From: Miscanthus floridulus
Taxonomy: Eukaryota; Streptophyta; Magnoliopsida; Poales; Poaceae
Direction of reading: 5' to 3'
Assembly (NCBI RefSeq): GCF_019320115.1
Contig: NC_089594.1
Span: forward strand, 22,606,409 to 22,670,408
Length of the DNA stretch: 64,000 bases
The position numbers and the translations under genes were made by a program. The notes beneath the pieces are model-generated. The model was given only the letters and a program-made list of their open reading frames with translations, was not told the DNA's origin and made no database searches. Every line of letters begins with the position of its first letter. The stretch's first letter is position 1. Shown here piece by piece: positions 21,442 through 32,427 of this stretch.

Positions 21442-22673
21442 AATCAAAAGCCATTTCATTTCCATTGTTGTTGTGTACTAGATGACTGACCCAGTGTTTC
21501 CTGAAAATAGCACCCCGAACTGCTTGCTTCCATATTTTGCATTTTCTATGAGCTTATCATTTCTTGCTGTATCATGGTCATGGTATTTCGAGATTCGATC
21601 TTCACGTCTTTACTAACTTCTGTATCTTTCTTATGGTTACTTCTGTGAGTCAATGAAAGATGCTGGTGCTTTCCTTTGTACATTAATCTCTTTGATGCCT
21701 AATTTATCAAGTGCCTGAAAGTTCAAGTAGATCTGCTTTGTGCTGGCCTTACTGCACCTCCTGCACGTTTCCTCTTCATGAATATGGTCCACTCCTTGCG
21801 CTGGCCTTACTGCCTGTACCTCCTGCATGTTTCCCCTTCATGAATATGGATTGATCCACTCACATTGATCTTTCTTGTTTCATTTTTTTTTGGAAATATA
21901 TTTTTGGCCCCATGTTCCAATGCTTTCATTTTTTTTATCTTTATACACACTTACACAGTATGATTTTCCTATGCTGAATTGCCTGTAACTCACCATGTTG
22001 CTTTATTCTGCCTTCTCTCCATCCTTTCTAACGTATGGGTCATGCAAGCCAGTACTGCTTTCTGAAACACCCATTACTCTGTGCTGGCTGGCTGGAGTGA
22101 CAGATCATGAAAGTACGGAATGATCTATTTTGTCTTCTCTCAAGTCCTTTTGTCTTACAAGTTTACCGGATCTACGCTAAGATTTCCTAGATTTTCACAA
22201 AGACCACACATGTAAACATGCACGATGCGACAAATTGCCATTTCATTCAGATAATGAAGCAATGCTTCAGAGTTCAGAGAGGAAAGACCTTATTCCCACT
22301 TCATGATAACATCGGTGTTATTTAGTGACAAAGTACACTACTGGTCGGAGAAAATTTTCCAAGCTGCCATCTCTATGTTCTAAGTTTCTTGGCACCACTC
22401 GAGATCAGAATCGAATTTGTGCAGACAGATGTATGTATATGCTGAACTTACCAGAACTTCCATCTTGAGCTTAAATACTTTGGACACTGGGTCTTCGGAC
22501 CCTTGTAGGTGCCTCGGTACCCTCCATCCACTGGCTTGCCGGCATCAGTGGAAAATTCATTCAAGTGGGGCTCTCACCCCTCCGGTGACGTCTTCAAAAA
22601 ATACTTTGCTCAGGCCAGACAAATGTCAGTGTAAGATAACCCACCATGAGGAGATGCCTCTTTGAGTTGCAAT
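21442..22673 (+). other. 3' UTR and downstream flank of the ROPGAP gene
   Basis: T-rich sequence typical of a grass 3' UTR follows the stop codon. An imperfect duplicated phrase (TGCGCTGGCCTTACTGC and GTGCTGGCCTTACTGCACC, about 21740-21840) is present. I see no further gene before the Copia LTR at 22674. On the minus strand, 22480-22640 has a coding-like but unassignable stretch. Confidence 0.4.
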
Positions 22674-23105
22674 TGTTGGTGAGTAACGGTGTCAACACTG
22701 ACAGTGAAGACATTCAGTGGAGAAGGCGTAAGTGAGCAGGGCGGGAAGGCTTCAGTTTGAATGTTGAACACGAGAGCAGAGCCACGGTTGCGGTGACCGC
22801 GCCCACGACGTGCAACTCTCTATAGTGTGTGTTTTTAGAGTCATGTATCTTTGTTTAGCGGTTGTATTAGCTAAAGTGTGTGTGCTAGACTACTGGTATA
22901 AGTAGCTAGGAGTTCCTTGAGTTGTTTTATCGCAGGAACCATTGGTCAGGCGCATTGTATCATGAGCCATTGTGAGTGAAAAAGGGCACGGTCTCCCGGG
23001 CGACCTCCGGGCAATTGCTTCTGTGTTCATCGTTTGTTCTTGCGTTCATTGTTCTTGTTGATCGATCTAGCCACCATACAGCGAGTATTTGAGATCCTTC
23101 GCTAA
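22674..23105 (+). repeat. 5' LTR of Copia element 1
   Basis: Begins TGTTGGTGAGTAAC and ends GATCCTTCGCTAA; the same sequence recurs at 30449-30880. It shares long identical blocks such as TTTGTTTAGCGGTTGTATTA. Confidence 0.85.
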
Positions 23106-23109
23106 AATC

Positions 23110-23120
23110 TGGTATCGGAG
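23110..23120 (+). other. Primer-binding site of Copia element 1
   Basis: TGGTATCGGAG directly after the 5' LTR, a one-base variant of the TGGTATCAGAGC complement to initiator Met tRNA used by plant Copia elements. Confidence 0.75.
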
Positions 23121-23156
23121 CCTCTTTACTCGCGGAGACATCCACAGATCGTGTCC

Positions 23157-24956
23157 ATGTCGATCGTCATCGGGGGAGAGGGAGCACGAGGCGACGAGGA
23201 GACACGGCAGGTGTATCCTCCGCTGACGAGCACGAACTACACCAGTTGGTGTATTCGGGTGCAGGCGATCATGGAAGATTAGGGGGTGTGGGAGGTGGTG
23301 GAGCCGGAGGCGGGGACGTCGACCTTGTCTGCGGCGGATGCGGCGAAAGCAACCGCCAAGGACAAGAAGGTGCGGGCGCATCTCCTATAGTGCTTGCCCG
23401 ACGACTTGCTGATGCAAGTTGTGAAGAAGAAAACTAGGAAGGAGGTGTGGGATTCCCTGAAGGCGCGCTTCGTTGGAGCAGATCGGGTGAAGGACGCACG
23501 GTTGCAGACGCTCAAGAGCGAGTTTGATGCCATCCGGATGAAGGATGACGAGTCACTTGACCAAATTGTTGGAAAACTGACGGCGATGTCGGTCAAGTAC
23601 AACAGTTTGGGGGGGAGCCTGGATGATGTTGCGTTGGTGAAGAAATTGTTTGATATCGTGCCCGATCGATACCTCAATGTCGTGGCCGGTATCGAATAGT
23701 TTTATGACCTGAAGATGCTGGCGTTTGATGAGGCGGTGGGGCATCTAAAGGCGTTCGAGGAGTGCACACGGCAGGGAGCTGGCGGCGCGAGATCAGAAGG
23801 TGGGCAGATGTTGCTCACACTGGCGGAGTGGGAAGCCAGACAGAAGAACTCGGGCGGCGATTCATCCGAGAAGGGGAGGAAGCAATACAGAGGGCGTGCC
23901 CGTGGTGGTGGTAGCGGTGGCCACGCCGGTGGTGGCGACGCCGGCAATTAGGGCACGGGGAAGCGTGACAAGAGTCACATAAAGTGCTTCAAGTGCCACA
24001 AGTACGGGCACTACGCCTATAGATGCTCGGGTGAGAAGAAGGGAGAGGAGGGGCACTGCGTGAAGGCGAAGGAGAAGGAGCCGATGGTGCTGCTCACGGA
24101 AATAGCAGCGCTGGGACTGCTCGAGCACCCGCCAAGAAGCCAAGTTCAGAGGGTGTTTCTGAATGAGGTGAAGATTATGCCTGAACTCCATTTGTCTGAT
24201 GGTGGTGGTCCATCAGGCAACATTTGGTACCTGGAGAATGGAGCCAGCAACCACATGACGGGTGATCTACAAAAGTTCAGAGATCTGGATCGTGCTGTTT
24301 TTGGCAAGGTGAGGTTTGGTGATGACTCTACTGTTGAAATTCAAGGTAGAGGTACAATTGTGTTACAAGGAAAATATGGTGATCAATGGGTGCTTTCTGA
24401 TGTTTATTACATTCCCAAACTTAGAAGCAATCTTGTTAGTCTTGGTCAACTGACAGAAATTGGGCATAGAATTCTTCTAGATGATGATGTGCTAGAAGTT
24501 TTGGAAAAACAACCACTAAGATTGATCATGAGGGTTCCTAGAACACTGAACAAATTGTACAAGATAGAGTTAAAACCAGTAGAGCCTAAATGTTTGATGG
24601 CAAGCATTGGGAACCAAGCTTGGTTGTGGCATGGCAGGCTTGGGCATGTCAACTTTAGATCTCTGAAATAGTTGGTGGGTAAGGAGATGGCTACTAGGGT
24701 GCCTAACATTAATCACCCAGAGCAGGTGTGTAGTGACTGTCTAGCATCTAAGAAGACAAGATCACCATTTCCTAAGGCAACAAAGTGGCACTCTGAAGAA
24801 AAATTCAATCTGGTGTATGTTGATTTGTGTGGACCAATAAAACCAGCAACAGCAGGTGGAAATAGGTACTTCATGCTATTGGTTGATGATCACTCTAGGT
24901 GGATGCAGGTGTTTTTGTTGAAAAACAAAGATCAGGCATGTGATGCTTTTGTCAGG
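23157..24956 (+). pseudogene. Copia gag, protease and first half of integrase
   Basis: A single frame from ATG 23157 to the insertion at 24956, broken by five TAG stops (23280, 23388, 23697, 23949, 24669). Gag shows the UBN2-type region (VWDSLKARFVGADRVKDARL) and one zinc knuckle CFKCHKYGHYAYRC. The protease site reads LENGASNHMTG, where the catalytic Asp of the usual D-S/N-GAS is Glu. Next come the Gag-pre-integrase motif (LWHGRLGHV), the integrase Cys pair (CSDCLASKKT) and the first catalytic Asp (VYVDLCGP). It is inactive because of the stops and the protease change. Confidence 0.85.
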
Positions 24957-25645
24957 TGTAAGGAAAATGGACCCTAGGCCCATTTACTTTGGATTTTGGT
25001 GTTTGATGACCAACACAACCAAATTGAACTAATGAATTTGCAAGTGATTGTTTTGTAGTTCAATAGGATGCAAGACGTGACTTGGACAAATGCGACGTGA
25101 TGATCCAATGATCAACACCTCAAGCAAGACCTTAGGAGCACAAGAGAAGACCCAAGATATCAAGCAAAGTCCAAGCATGAAGATAGGAACCAAGCCGCAC
25201 GCAAGATCGCGAAGAAACGAGCTCACAGAAGCGACCGAACGCTGGACCAGACATTGGAAGAAAGTGACCGGATGCTCCGATCAATGGCTCGGCAACAGCA
25301 GGTGTCAGCAGCAGCGATCGGACGCTAAACAAGTGAATTGACCGGACACACCGATGGCATTGTTCATCAGCCCAGCAACAGACTCAGCATGGACCGGACA
25401 CTGGTGGCAAATCGACCGGATGCAAGACAATAGCGTCCGATCGAGTACAGAAAGGTTCCAGAGCGGCGAACTTGTGACCGGACATGTCCGGTGGCAAGTG
25501 ACCGGACGATGGCAGCGTCCGATTAGTTGTTTCGTGGCTTCAACAGTCGAGACGACCGAACGCGTCCGATCAGGACGACTCCAGCGTCCGGTCAGTAGCA
25601 GAAAAGCAGGACTTCGTCCCCAATGGCTACTTTCTCAGTGGGGCT

Positions 25646-25653
25646 TATAAATA
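25646..25653 (+). promoter_or_regulatory. TATA box of LTR C
   Basis: TATAAATA in GTGGGGCT..CAACCCC, just after the motif array. It defines the plus orientation of this LTR. Confidence 0.6.
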
Positions 25654-26093
25654 CAACCCCAACCGGCCATTTGAAGGGAGCGAAGCTGAGGAAATATATC
25701 AAGGGTGTTGATACACCATTTTAGTGATCTCCACTTGCATATTGCTTAGTGTTTTATTAGGTGATTAGCGTAGGTGCTTTACGAAGTGCTTAGGTTGATT
25801 AGACCACCGCTTATGCGCTTGCTCTAAGTTTAGGCCTAGTGTTTAGTGAGGTTTGCATACCTCTTACCACTCGGTGCTTGAGCGCACTGAAAGGATCAAG
25901 ATGCCCAAGAGGGGGGGTGAATTGGGCTAATTCTAAATTTTCTTGCAATAATCAAATCCTACGGATAGCCTAATTAACCCCTTGTGCCTAGAAAAGTGTT
26001 TCTATCAAATTTACGCACAAAGACTTGCAACCTATGTTCCAAACTTACTTTAGCATAGCAATTCTACGAATGTAAAGACAAGTATTGAATTTG

Positions 26094-26143
26094 CTCAAAG
26101 TAAATACTCAAAGTAAATGCTCAAAGTAAATGCTCAAAGTAAA
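26094..26143. repeat. Short tandem repeat in LTR D
   Basis: CTCAAAGTAAATG or a one-base variant is repeated four times. Confidence 0.85.
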
Positions 26144-26620
26144 TGGAGAGAGGAACGCGGCGATGTTTTGCCGAGGTATCGGAGAGTTGCCACTCTCCAC
26201 TAGTCCTCGTTGGAGCACCCGCGCAAGGGTGTAGCTCCCCCTTGATCCGCGCAAGGATCAAGTGCTCTCTACAGGTTGATTCTTCGACACTCCGTCGCGG
26301 CGAATCACCCAAAGTCGCTCACAACTTGAGTTGGGTCACCCACAAGCTCCGCCGGGTGATCACCAAGCTCCCAATCACCACCGAGCCGTCTAGGTGATGG
26401 CGATCACCAAGAGTAACAAGCACGAACTCTCACTTGACCACGCGAAGCCTAATGAGAAGATGGATGCACACTTGTCTACTCTTGATTCACTAATGAGGTT
26501 TCACTCTTGGATTCTCAAATCACAAACACCTCACTAGGACCTTGCTCTTCTTGGCACTCACAAACGTGTTTCTCAGCTGTTGGAATGAGCAAAAGTAACT
26601 CCACTCACGAGTGGAGCTTC

Positions 26621-26628
26621 TATTTATA
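26621..26628 (-). promoter_or_regulatory. TATA box of LTR D
   Basis: TATAAATA on the minus strand in the context GCCT..GAAGCTCC, downstream of the motif array in LTR orientation. Confidence 0.6.
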
Positions 26629-27963
26629 AGGCAGCCTAAAAAACGAACCGTTATGAGCTTCTGCGGGGTGACCGGACGCTCCGATCGTTTTGACCGGACG
26701 CTCCGGTCAGTTCAACCCGCGCAACAGTTTTCATGTGATGACCGAACACTGTCAGGGTCCGGTCACCACTGACCGGACGCGTCCGGTCACACTTTCTCAA
26801 GTCTGGACCCTTACTGGAGTCGACCGGACGCTGGCCCTCAGCGTCCGGTCACATTGACCTTCCAGCGTCCGGTCACACCAGACTTGATCTCCTCAGTCAA
26901 ATGAACTGACCGGACCCTACGGCCAGCGTCCAGTCGCACCGGAGCCAGCGTCCGGTCAGTATTTGACCCTCCATTCACTTCCAACTTTCGAACATATGTG
27001 AATAAAGTTTGCTCCAAAGGATCTTAGGCATTCATAGGAGCTACCTAGAGCTAGTTTTAATAAGTGTGCACCACACCTAACTCACTAGACTCAACTAGGT
27101 CAAGCTACCCGTTCATACCCCCCTTCATAGTACGGCTAAAGGAAAAACAAAGTCCTAAACTACTCTAAGTGTCTCTCCAACTTCAATTGACACTTAGAAC
27201 TAGTTATCCTTAACCTTATCGTCCATCCTTTGAAAACCGAAACGATTTCCATCGTAGGGGCATGACAAACTAGATTGCCCAATCGATCTCCATTACCATG
27301 ACCTAACTTAATTGCCTCTGCAAAACACACGTTAGTCATAGTAATCTTGTATTGACATTAATCACCGAAATCCAACTAGGGGCCTAGATGCTTTCACGCA
27401 CCATTGTTGTACATCAGAGGGGCTTGTAGTCTTGCGAGATCACACCAACCGTGTTTGTGGTGTGGCCGCCACCGTGTACCGAAGGGAACAAGGCCCTCGG
27501 TGTTTTGGCCGGAAGCTTGATAGTGAAGATGGCGGGGAGCATCCGGGAGAGGCTTGCCGGAAGGCACATCGGAGACCCACTTGCGCGTGGGAAAGGCCCG
27601 AGGCTATCCACAGAGCTACCCGACCGGGAGCTTGGCCCTTGCGAGGGATTCATTGCGAGGGGCTCCAACGAGGACTAGGGGGAAGCTTACGTGCTTCTCG
27701 ATACCTCGGTAAAAATACCGGAGTCGTCGATGGGAGTTTGCATATCTCTACCTTGCTCTTTAGCTTCCGCATTTACATTGATTGTATTACTCCTTTTGCG
27801 GTAGAGATAGCAACACACTAGCAAAACCATAGTTACACATTTAGATAGTTTATCTATTGCATAAGTTTTGCTAGGGTTAGAAAAGGAGGCCATAGTTTAG
27901 AGTTAGTTTTTTAAGTTGCCTAATTCACCCCCCTCTTAGGCGTCATGGTCCCCTTTCATCAGG

Positions 27964-28510
27964 TACAAAGCAGAAGTGGAAAACTTCACTGGGTGTAGGA
28001 TCAAGACACTTAGGTCTGATAGAGGAGGGGAATTTCTAGTTGGTGTGTTTGCAGGAGTATGTGAACAAGCTAGAATTAGGAGGCATCTCACAGCCCCATA
28101 TTCACCACAGCAAAATGGAGTGGTGGAAAGAAGGAATAGGACTGTGATGGAGATGTCTAGAGCATTGCTGAAAAGCATGATGATTCTAGGGAAATACTGG
28201 GGTGAAGCTATCAGGCACTATGTGTACCTCCTAAATAGACTGCCAACCAAGGTGATTGGTGACATAACCCCTTATGAGGCCTGGAATAGAAGGAAGCCAA
28301 GCCTTGGGCATCTGAAGGTGTTTGGGTGCACTGCTCATGCTAGGCCAGCTGCACCACATCTGAAGAAACTTAATGATAGAAACAAAGCTTTGGTGTATTT
28401 TGGGGTGGAAGAAGGCAGTAAAGCACACATACTATATGATCCTGAGTCAAATAGGATTGTTGTCAGTCGAGATGTTGTGTTTGAAGAAGGAAAATGTAGA
28501 ATTGGTGCTC
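27964..28510 (+). pseudogene. Second half of integrase of Copia element 1
   Basis: Continues the integrase exactly after the TCAGG duplication. It shows the second catalytic Asp (LRSDRGGEF), the third residue Glu (QQNGVVERRNRT), and the conserved YLLNRLPTK..TPYEAW and HLKVFGC motifs at the integrase C-terminus. Near 28500 the frame shifts and the linker to RT continues in another frame. Confidence 0.85.
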
Positions 28511-29638
28511 AGCTTTGGGGGGAGACATCTCAGTTGAGTTTATTGTTGAAAATGAAGATAGGACATGCATATTTGTTGATGGTAATGATGAAGACACACA
28601 GCAAGAGCAAGCAGTGCCAACTGAAAATAATTTAGCAACTGGGCAGGGCAGTTTTGAAGTTGTGCCGGAATTGCTACAGTCACCAGCAGCAGACACAATG
28701 CAAACTGTCAGTCATGCAGAGAATTCAGTTGTAGGTTTTTCAACACCACAGCATACAATGCATGTTGATGATATTCCACACCATCATCTACTAAAAGTAG
28801 TGAGCCAATGAGATTTAGAGCACTAAATGAAATCTATGATGAAACTACTAAAGTGGAATTAATGGATTCAGATGTAGAAGCTTTGCTGGCAGAAACAAAA
28901 GAGCCATCTTGTTATAGAGAGGCAGCCGATTATCAAGAGTGTGTTGATGCCATGAACAAGGAAATGCAGTCCATTCTGAAGAACAAGACCTGGGAGTTGG
29001 TTAAGCTACTTGCAGGCAAGAAGCCCATTGGGTTGAAGTGGGTTTTCAAACTAAAAAGGAATTCTGATGAAGTGGTGAAGCATAAGGCTAGGTTGGTTGC
29101 AAAAGGATATGTCCAGAAACATGGCATAGATTTTGAAGAGGTTTTTGCACATGTTGTTAGATTGGACACAGTGAGAGTGCTATTGGCATTTGTAGGAAAC
29201 AATGGCTGGAAAGTTCATCACTTAGATGTCAAGTCAGCTTTTCTGCATGGTGAATTGGAGGAAGAGGTTTATGTGTCTCAACCTAAAGGTTATGCAGTTA
29301 AGGGTAAAGAGCAGCATGTACTCAAGTTGAGTAAAGCTCTTTATGGACTTAGACAGGCTCCTAGGGCTTGGAATGTCAAACTTGACAAAAGCCTGAAAAA
29401 GTTGAATTTCAAAAGGTGCTTGAGTGAACAAGCAGTGTACACTAGAGGAACAGGAGCAAATGCAGTCACATTGGGGGTTTATGTTGATGACTTGATAGTG
29501 ACAGGAGGAAATCCAGATGAGATCAAGTTGTTCAAGGAACAGATGATGACTGAATTTGAAATGATAGATTTGGGGCTATTGACTTACTACCTTGGAGTTG
29601 AGGTAGATCAGAAAGCAGATTACATCACTGTCAAGTAG
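28511..29638 (+). pseudogene. Linker and reverse transcriptase of Copia element 1
   Basis: 28515-28800 is the acidic linker in one frame; from about 28800 the RT domain is in another. It shows EMQSILKNKTWELV, KWVFKLKRNS, AFLHGELEEEVYVSQPKG, ALYGLRQAPRAW and the catalytic YVDD (29480-29491). A TAG at 29636 ends the frame where other copies have Gln. The polymerase core is intact in sequence but out of frame with Gag. Confidence 0.85.
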
Positions 29639-30433
29639 TCAGGATATGCTAGAAAGGTTCTGTTGCAATATGGGATGAGTGAGTGTAACTATACCAGATT
29701 CCCAATGGAACTAGGGAGCAAACTCAATGCAGATAAAGGTGCATACCAGTTGATGCAACTAAGTATAGGAGAATGATTGGTTGTCTTAGGTACTTACTGC
29801 ATACCAGACCTGACCTCTCTTACTTAGTGGGTTTGGCTAGCAGGTTCATGGAGAAGCCAACAGTGATGCATACCAAAGCTATGAAATAGATCATGAGATA
29901 TCCAAAGGGTACTATTGATCTTGGGCTGGTGTATGTCCAAGGTGGAGGTACTAGAGAGATAGTGGGGTACACAGAAAGTGATCTGGGAGCTGATTTGGTA
30001 GAGAGAAGGAGCACGGGTGGCATGGCTTTTTACCTAAACAAAAACCTGATCAACTAGTGCACACAAAAGTAAAAGACAGTAGCCTTGTCATCCTATGAAG
30101 CTAGGTTTATGGCAGCCACAATAGGAGCTAAGCAGGCATTGTGGCTGAGGAATTTGATCAGTGAGATTACCAAAGAAAAACCAAAGGTAGTAACTCTCTT
30201 TGTTGATAACAACTCAGCTATAGCTCTGATGAAAAATCCTGTGTTCCATGGAAGGAGTAAGCACATTGACATCAAATACCATTTCATCAGAGAGTGTGGA
30301 GAGGGGACAGATCATTGTGAAGAGAGTTTGCACTGAGGAGCAGAAAGCTGATGCTCTGACCAAGGCTTTGCCCGCTGGGAAGCTATCAGTCATGAGACAC
30401 TCGCTCGGGGTTAGGGATCTCAGTGTGTGCTAG
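29639..30433 (+). pseudogene. RNase H region of Copia element 1
   Basis: Shows TRPDLSYLVGLASRFM, STGGMAFYLN, LSSYEARFMAA, LFVDNNSAIALMKNPV and SKHIDIKYHFIRE, the Copia RNase H pattern. Stops at 29887, 30055 and 30070 and a frameshift near 30290 inactivate it. The protein ends RHSLGVRDLSVC just before the polypurine tract. Confidence 0.8.
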
Positions 30434-30448
30434 TCTTAGGGGGTAGTA
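30433..30448 (+). other. Polypurine tract of Copia element 1
   Basis: TCTTAGGGGGTAGTA lies directly before the 3' LTR, as required for plus-strand priming. Confidence 0.65.
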
Positions 30449-30880
30449 TCTTGGTGAGTAACCCTGCCAACACTGATAGTGAAGACATTCAGTGGAGAAG
30501 GCGTAAGTGAGCAGGGTAGGAAGGCTTTAGTTTGAATGTTGAACGCCAGAGCGGAGCTACGGTTGTGGTGACCGCACCCATGACGCGCTACTCTCTGCAG
30601 TGTGTGTTTTCAGAGTCATGTATCTTTGTTTAGCGGTTGTATTAGCTAAAGTGTGTGTGCTAGACTATTGGTATAAGGAGCTGGGAGTTCCTTGAGTCGT
30701 GTTATCATAGGAACCGCCGGTCAAGCGCATTGTATCGTGAACCATTGTGAGTGAAAAAGGGCACTGTCTCCCGGGCGACCTCCAGGCAGTTGCTTCTATG
30801 TTCATCATTTGTTCTCGCGTTCATTGTTCTTGTTGATCGATCTAGCCACCATACAATGAGTAATTGAGATCCTTCGCTAA
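30449..30880 (+). repeat. 3' LTR of Copia element 1
   Basis: Matches 22674-23105 over the same 432 bp. Its first dinucleotide reads TC instead of TG. Confidence 0.85.
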
Positions 30881-31020
30881 TGAGAATGTCGCCCTAGAAA
30901 TTTCCACTCCCAAACTTATGTTTCACGCGATCTAGAACTGATATGCTGGTCTTATCTGAATTTCCATCTGGGTGGCAAAGCCCGTGAATATAATCTTCTC
31001 AAGCCAGACACATGCAACTG
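30881..31020. other. Host sequence between two Copia elements
   Basis: Only 140 bp separate the two Copia elements. The last five bases AACTG are the target site of Copia element 2. On the minus strand there is a short coding-like stretch that I cannot assign. Confidence 0.4.
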
Positions 31021-31229
31021 TGTTAGACTGTAAATGTATATATGCGTGTGTATATGGGCCTAGGCCTTGGTATAGCCGGCCGGTCCTCTATTTGGTTAGA
31101 GAGATATGAGAAGATCTTGGTTTGGTCCTGTTTCTATAAACCACGAGATCTCCTCTCCCCTATATATATGTACATAGGTCTCTCCAATCATTCATTCATT
31201 TTCATTCCACGTAATCCTTATTGCTTTCA
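31021..31229 (+). repeat. 5' LTR of Copia element 2
   Basis: TGTTAGACTGTAAATG to TTATTGCTTTCA, 209 bp. It has about a dozen substitutions relative to the 3' LTR by eye, and a much shorter TA run. Confidence 0.9.
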
Positions 31230-31246
31230 TGGTATCACGAGCTTAG
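31230..31246 (+). other. Primer-binding site of Copia element 2
   Basis: TGGTATCACGAGCTTAG immediately follows the LTR end. It matches the initiator Met tRNA complement with one extra base. Confidence 0.75.
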
Positions 31247-31288
31247 TTTTTTTTTCCTTTCCTGGCTGTCGCCCGCCGCCTCACTGCC

Positions 31289-32427
31289 ATGGCCGGCGCC
31301 ACCCCCCCACCGCTTCCTCCTCCGCTGCTACTGTCGTCGATCCCAACGTTGCTGCTACCGAGTCCAGGGAGGAGCGCGCCCGTGTGGACGCGCAGGCCGA
31401 CCCCACTGCTGCCGCTGCCCTCCAGTCCATGGAGACACGTGTCAATGCGACCGAGTAGGCCGCTACTGCCGCTGCCCTTCCAGCCGAGCAGGCCGCTGTG
31501 GCTTGACTCGCTAAGGAGGAGCACGCCCATGTAGCTCGGGCCGCTCGCGACGCCGCCGCTGCTCGTGCGGCTGATGCCGAGCGTGAAGCTGCCGTTGCTC
31601 AGCAGGAGTGGGACGCCGCTGATGCACGACTTCAGGCCGCCCTTGACCGCACGGCTTAGGAGTGCGCCGCGGCCACTCCACCTGACGATGCTGCCCCTGA
31701 CGACGCCGAGGATGCTGAGGATTTCGCCTCTGCCGACGGTGATGATCCCCATCTTCGCACCGTTCTGCTTCAGCACGAGGCCGCAACCCTCCTCAACCTG
31801 CACTCCTAGGCTATGGCCATGCAGAACATTTGGCTATTTGTCCCGCTTGTCCTCGACATTGCCTCTGCCTTCTATGGCTGCTGGCGTCAGTTGTTCCTCC
31901 TCGTCATCGGCCGCTACTCCTTGGAGAGCCATGTCCTCTTCGACGCTGCCGCCCCCAACTCTTCGGACTGGGTGCGCATGGACTGTGTCGTGCAAACTTG
32001 GATCACCGACACCATCTCTAACGCCCTCGCTGAGGCCGTGATCGAGTTTGGCACCACCGCCCGTGCCTCCTGGCTCACTATCGAGTCACAGTTCCGCAGC
32101 AATCGCAAAGCTCGTGCTCTCCAACTCGACGCTGCCTTCCGCAACTTCAAGCAAGGCGACCTCGACATCACTATGTACTACCGTAAAGTCAAGGGCATGG
32201 CATATGCCCTCCGTGACCTCGGCGAGCCCGTTAATGATAGGACTCTTGTCCTCAATCTCCAGCGCGGTCTCAATGGCCGTTTGGAAGCCATTGGGCGTCA
32301 CCTTCGCCGTGAACGTCCGTTTCCTACCTTTCTACAGGCACACAATGACTTGCTCCTAGAGACTCTGCCTCCTTTGGCTATGGCCCTAACAACCACCTTT
32401 GGCAGCGCTCGGCCGCCTACGCCCTCG
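31289..32427 (+). pseudogene. Gag of Copia element 2 (N-terminal part)
   Basis: ATG at 31289 (MAGAT) is followed by a C-run one base too short, after which the Ala/Glu-rich N-terminal region runs in the next frame. Stops occur at 31456, 31504, 31657 and 31807. From 31813 the frame is open: UBN2-like Gag with DTISNALAEAVIEF, WLTIESQFRSNRKARAL and LTLVLNLQRGLN-like motifs. It is cut at 32427 by element A and resumes at 42305. Confidence 0.8.

Larger units (their letters stand above)
25888..27396 (-). mobile_element. Solo LTR D nested inside LTR C
   Basis: The plus strand begins TGAAAGGATCAAGATG and ends TAGATGCTTTCA; both flanks carry CGCAC (25883-25887 and 27397-27401). Length is 1,509 bp. 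The TATA box and the motif array (26670-26960) run on the minus strand, and the C-rich block is at the left end, so the LTR points leftward. No internal sequence is present. It is the youngest of the three layers here. Confidence 0.9.
24957..27958 (+). mobile_element. Solo LTR C inserted in the integrase of Copia 1
   Basis: Begins TGTAAGGAAAATGG and ends GTCCCCTTTCA. It is flanked by the 5-bp duplication TCAGG (24952-24956 and 27959-27963), and removing it restores the integrase frame. It contains a younger insertion (25888-27396); without that it is 1,488 bp. It has the CCGGACGC-type motif array (25240-25600), a TATAAATA box, and the C-rich block ATTCACCCCCCTCTTAGG near the 3' end. No internal region is present, so it arose by LTR-LTR recombination. 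Confidence 0.9.
22674..30880 (+). mobile_element. Copia element 1, interrupted by nested solo LTRs
   Basis: Both LTRs are 432 bp. A primer-binding site follows the 5' LTR, and one gag-protease-integrase-RT-RNase H order runs through, so it is a Ty1/Copia element. A 3.0-kb insertion (24957-27958) splits the integrase. By eye the two LTRs differ at roughly 9 percent of positions. The coding region has many stops and at least two frameshifts, so it is inactive. I cannot match a target duplication at the outer ends (GCAAT left, TGAGA right). The exact LTR ends are therefore approximate, or the element has been rearranged. Confidence 0.85.

Noticed and set aside
22674..30880. Target duplication for Copia element 1
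   Set aside because: GCAAT before and TGAGA after the LTRs do not match, and shifting the ends by a few bases does not help, so none is claimed.
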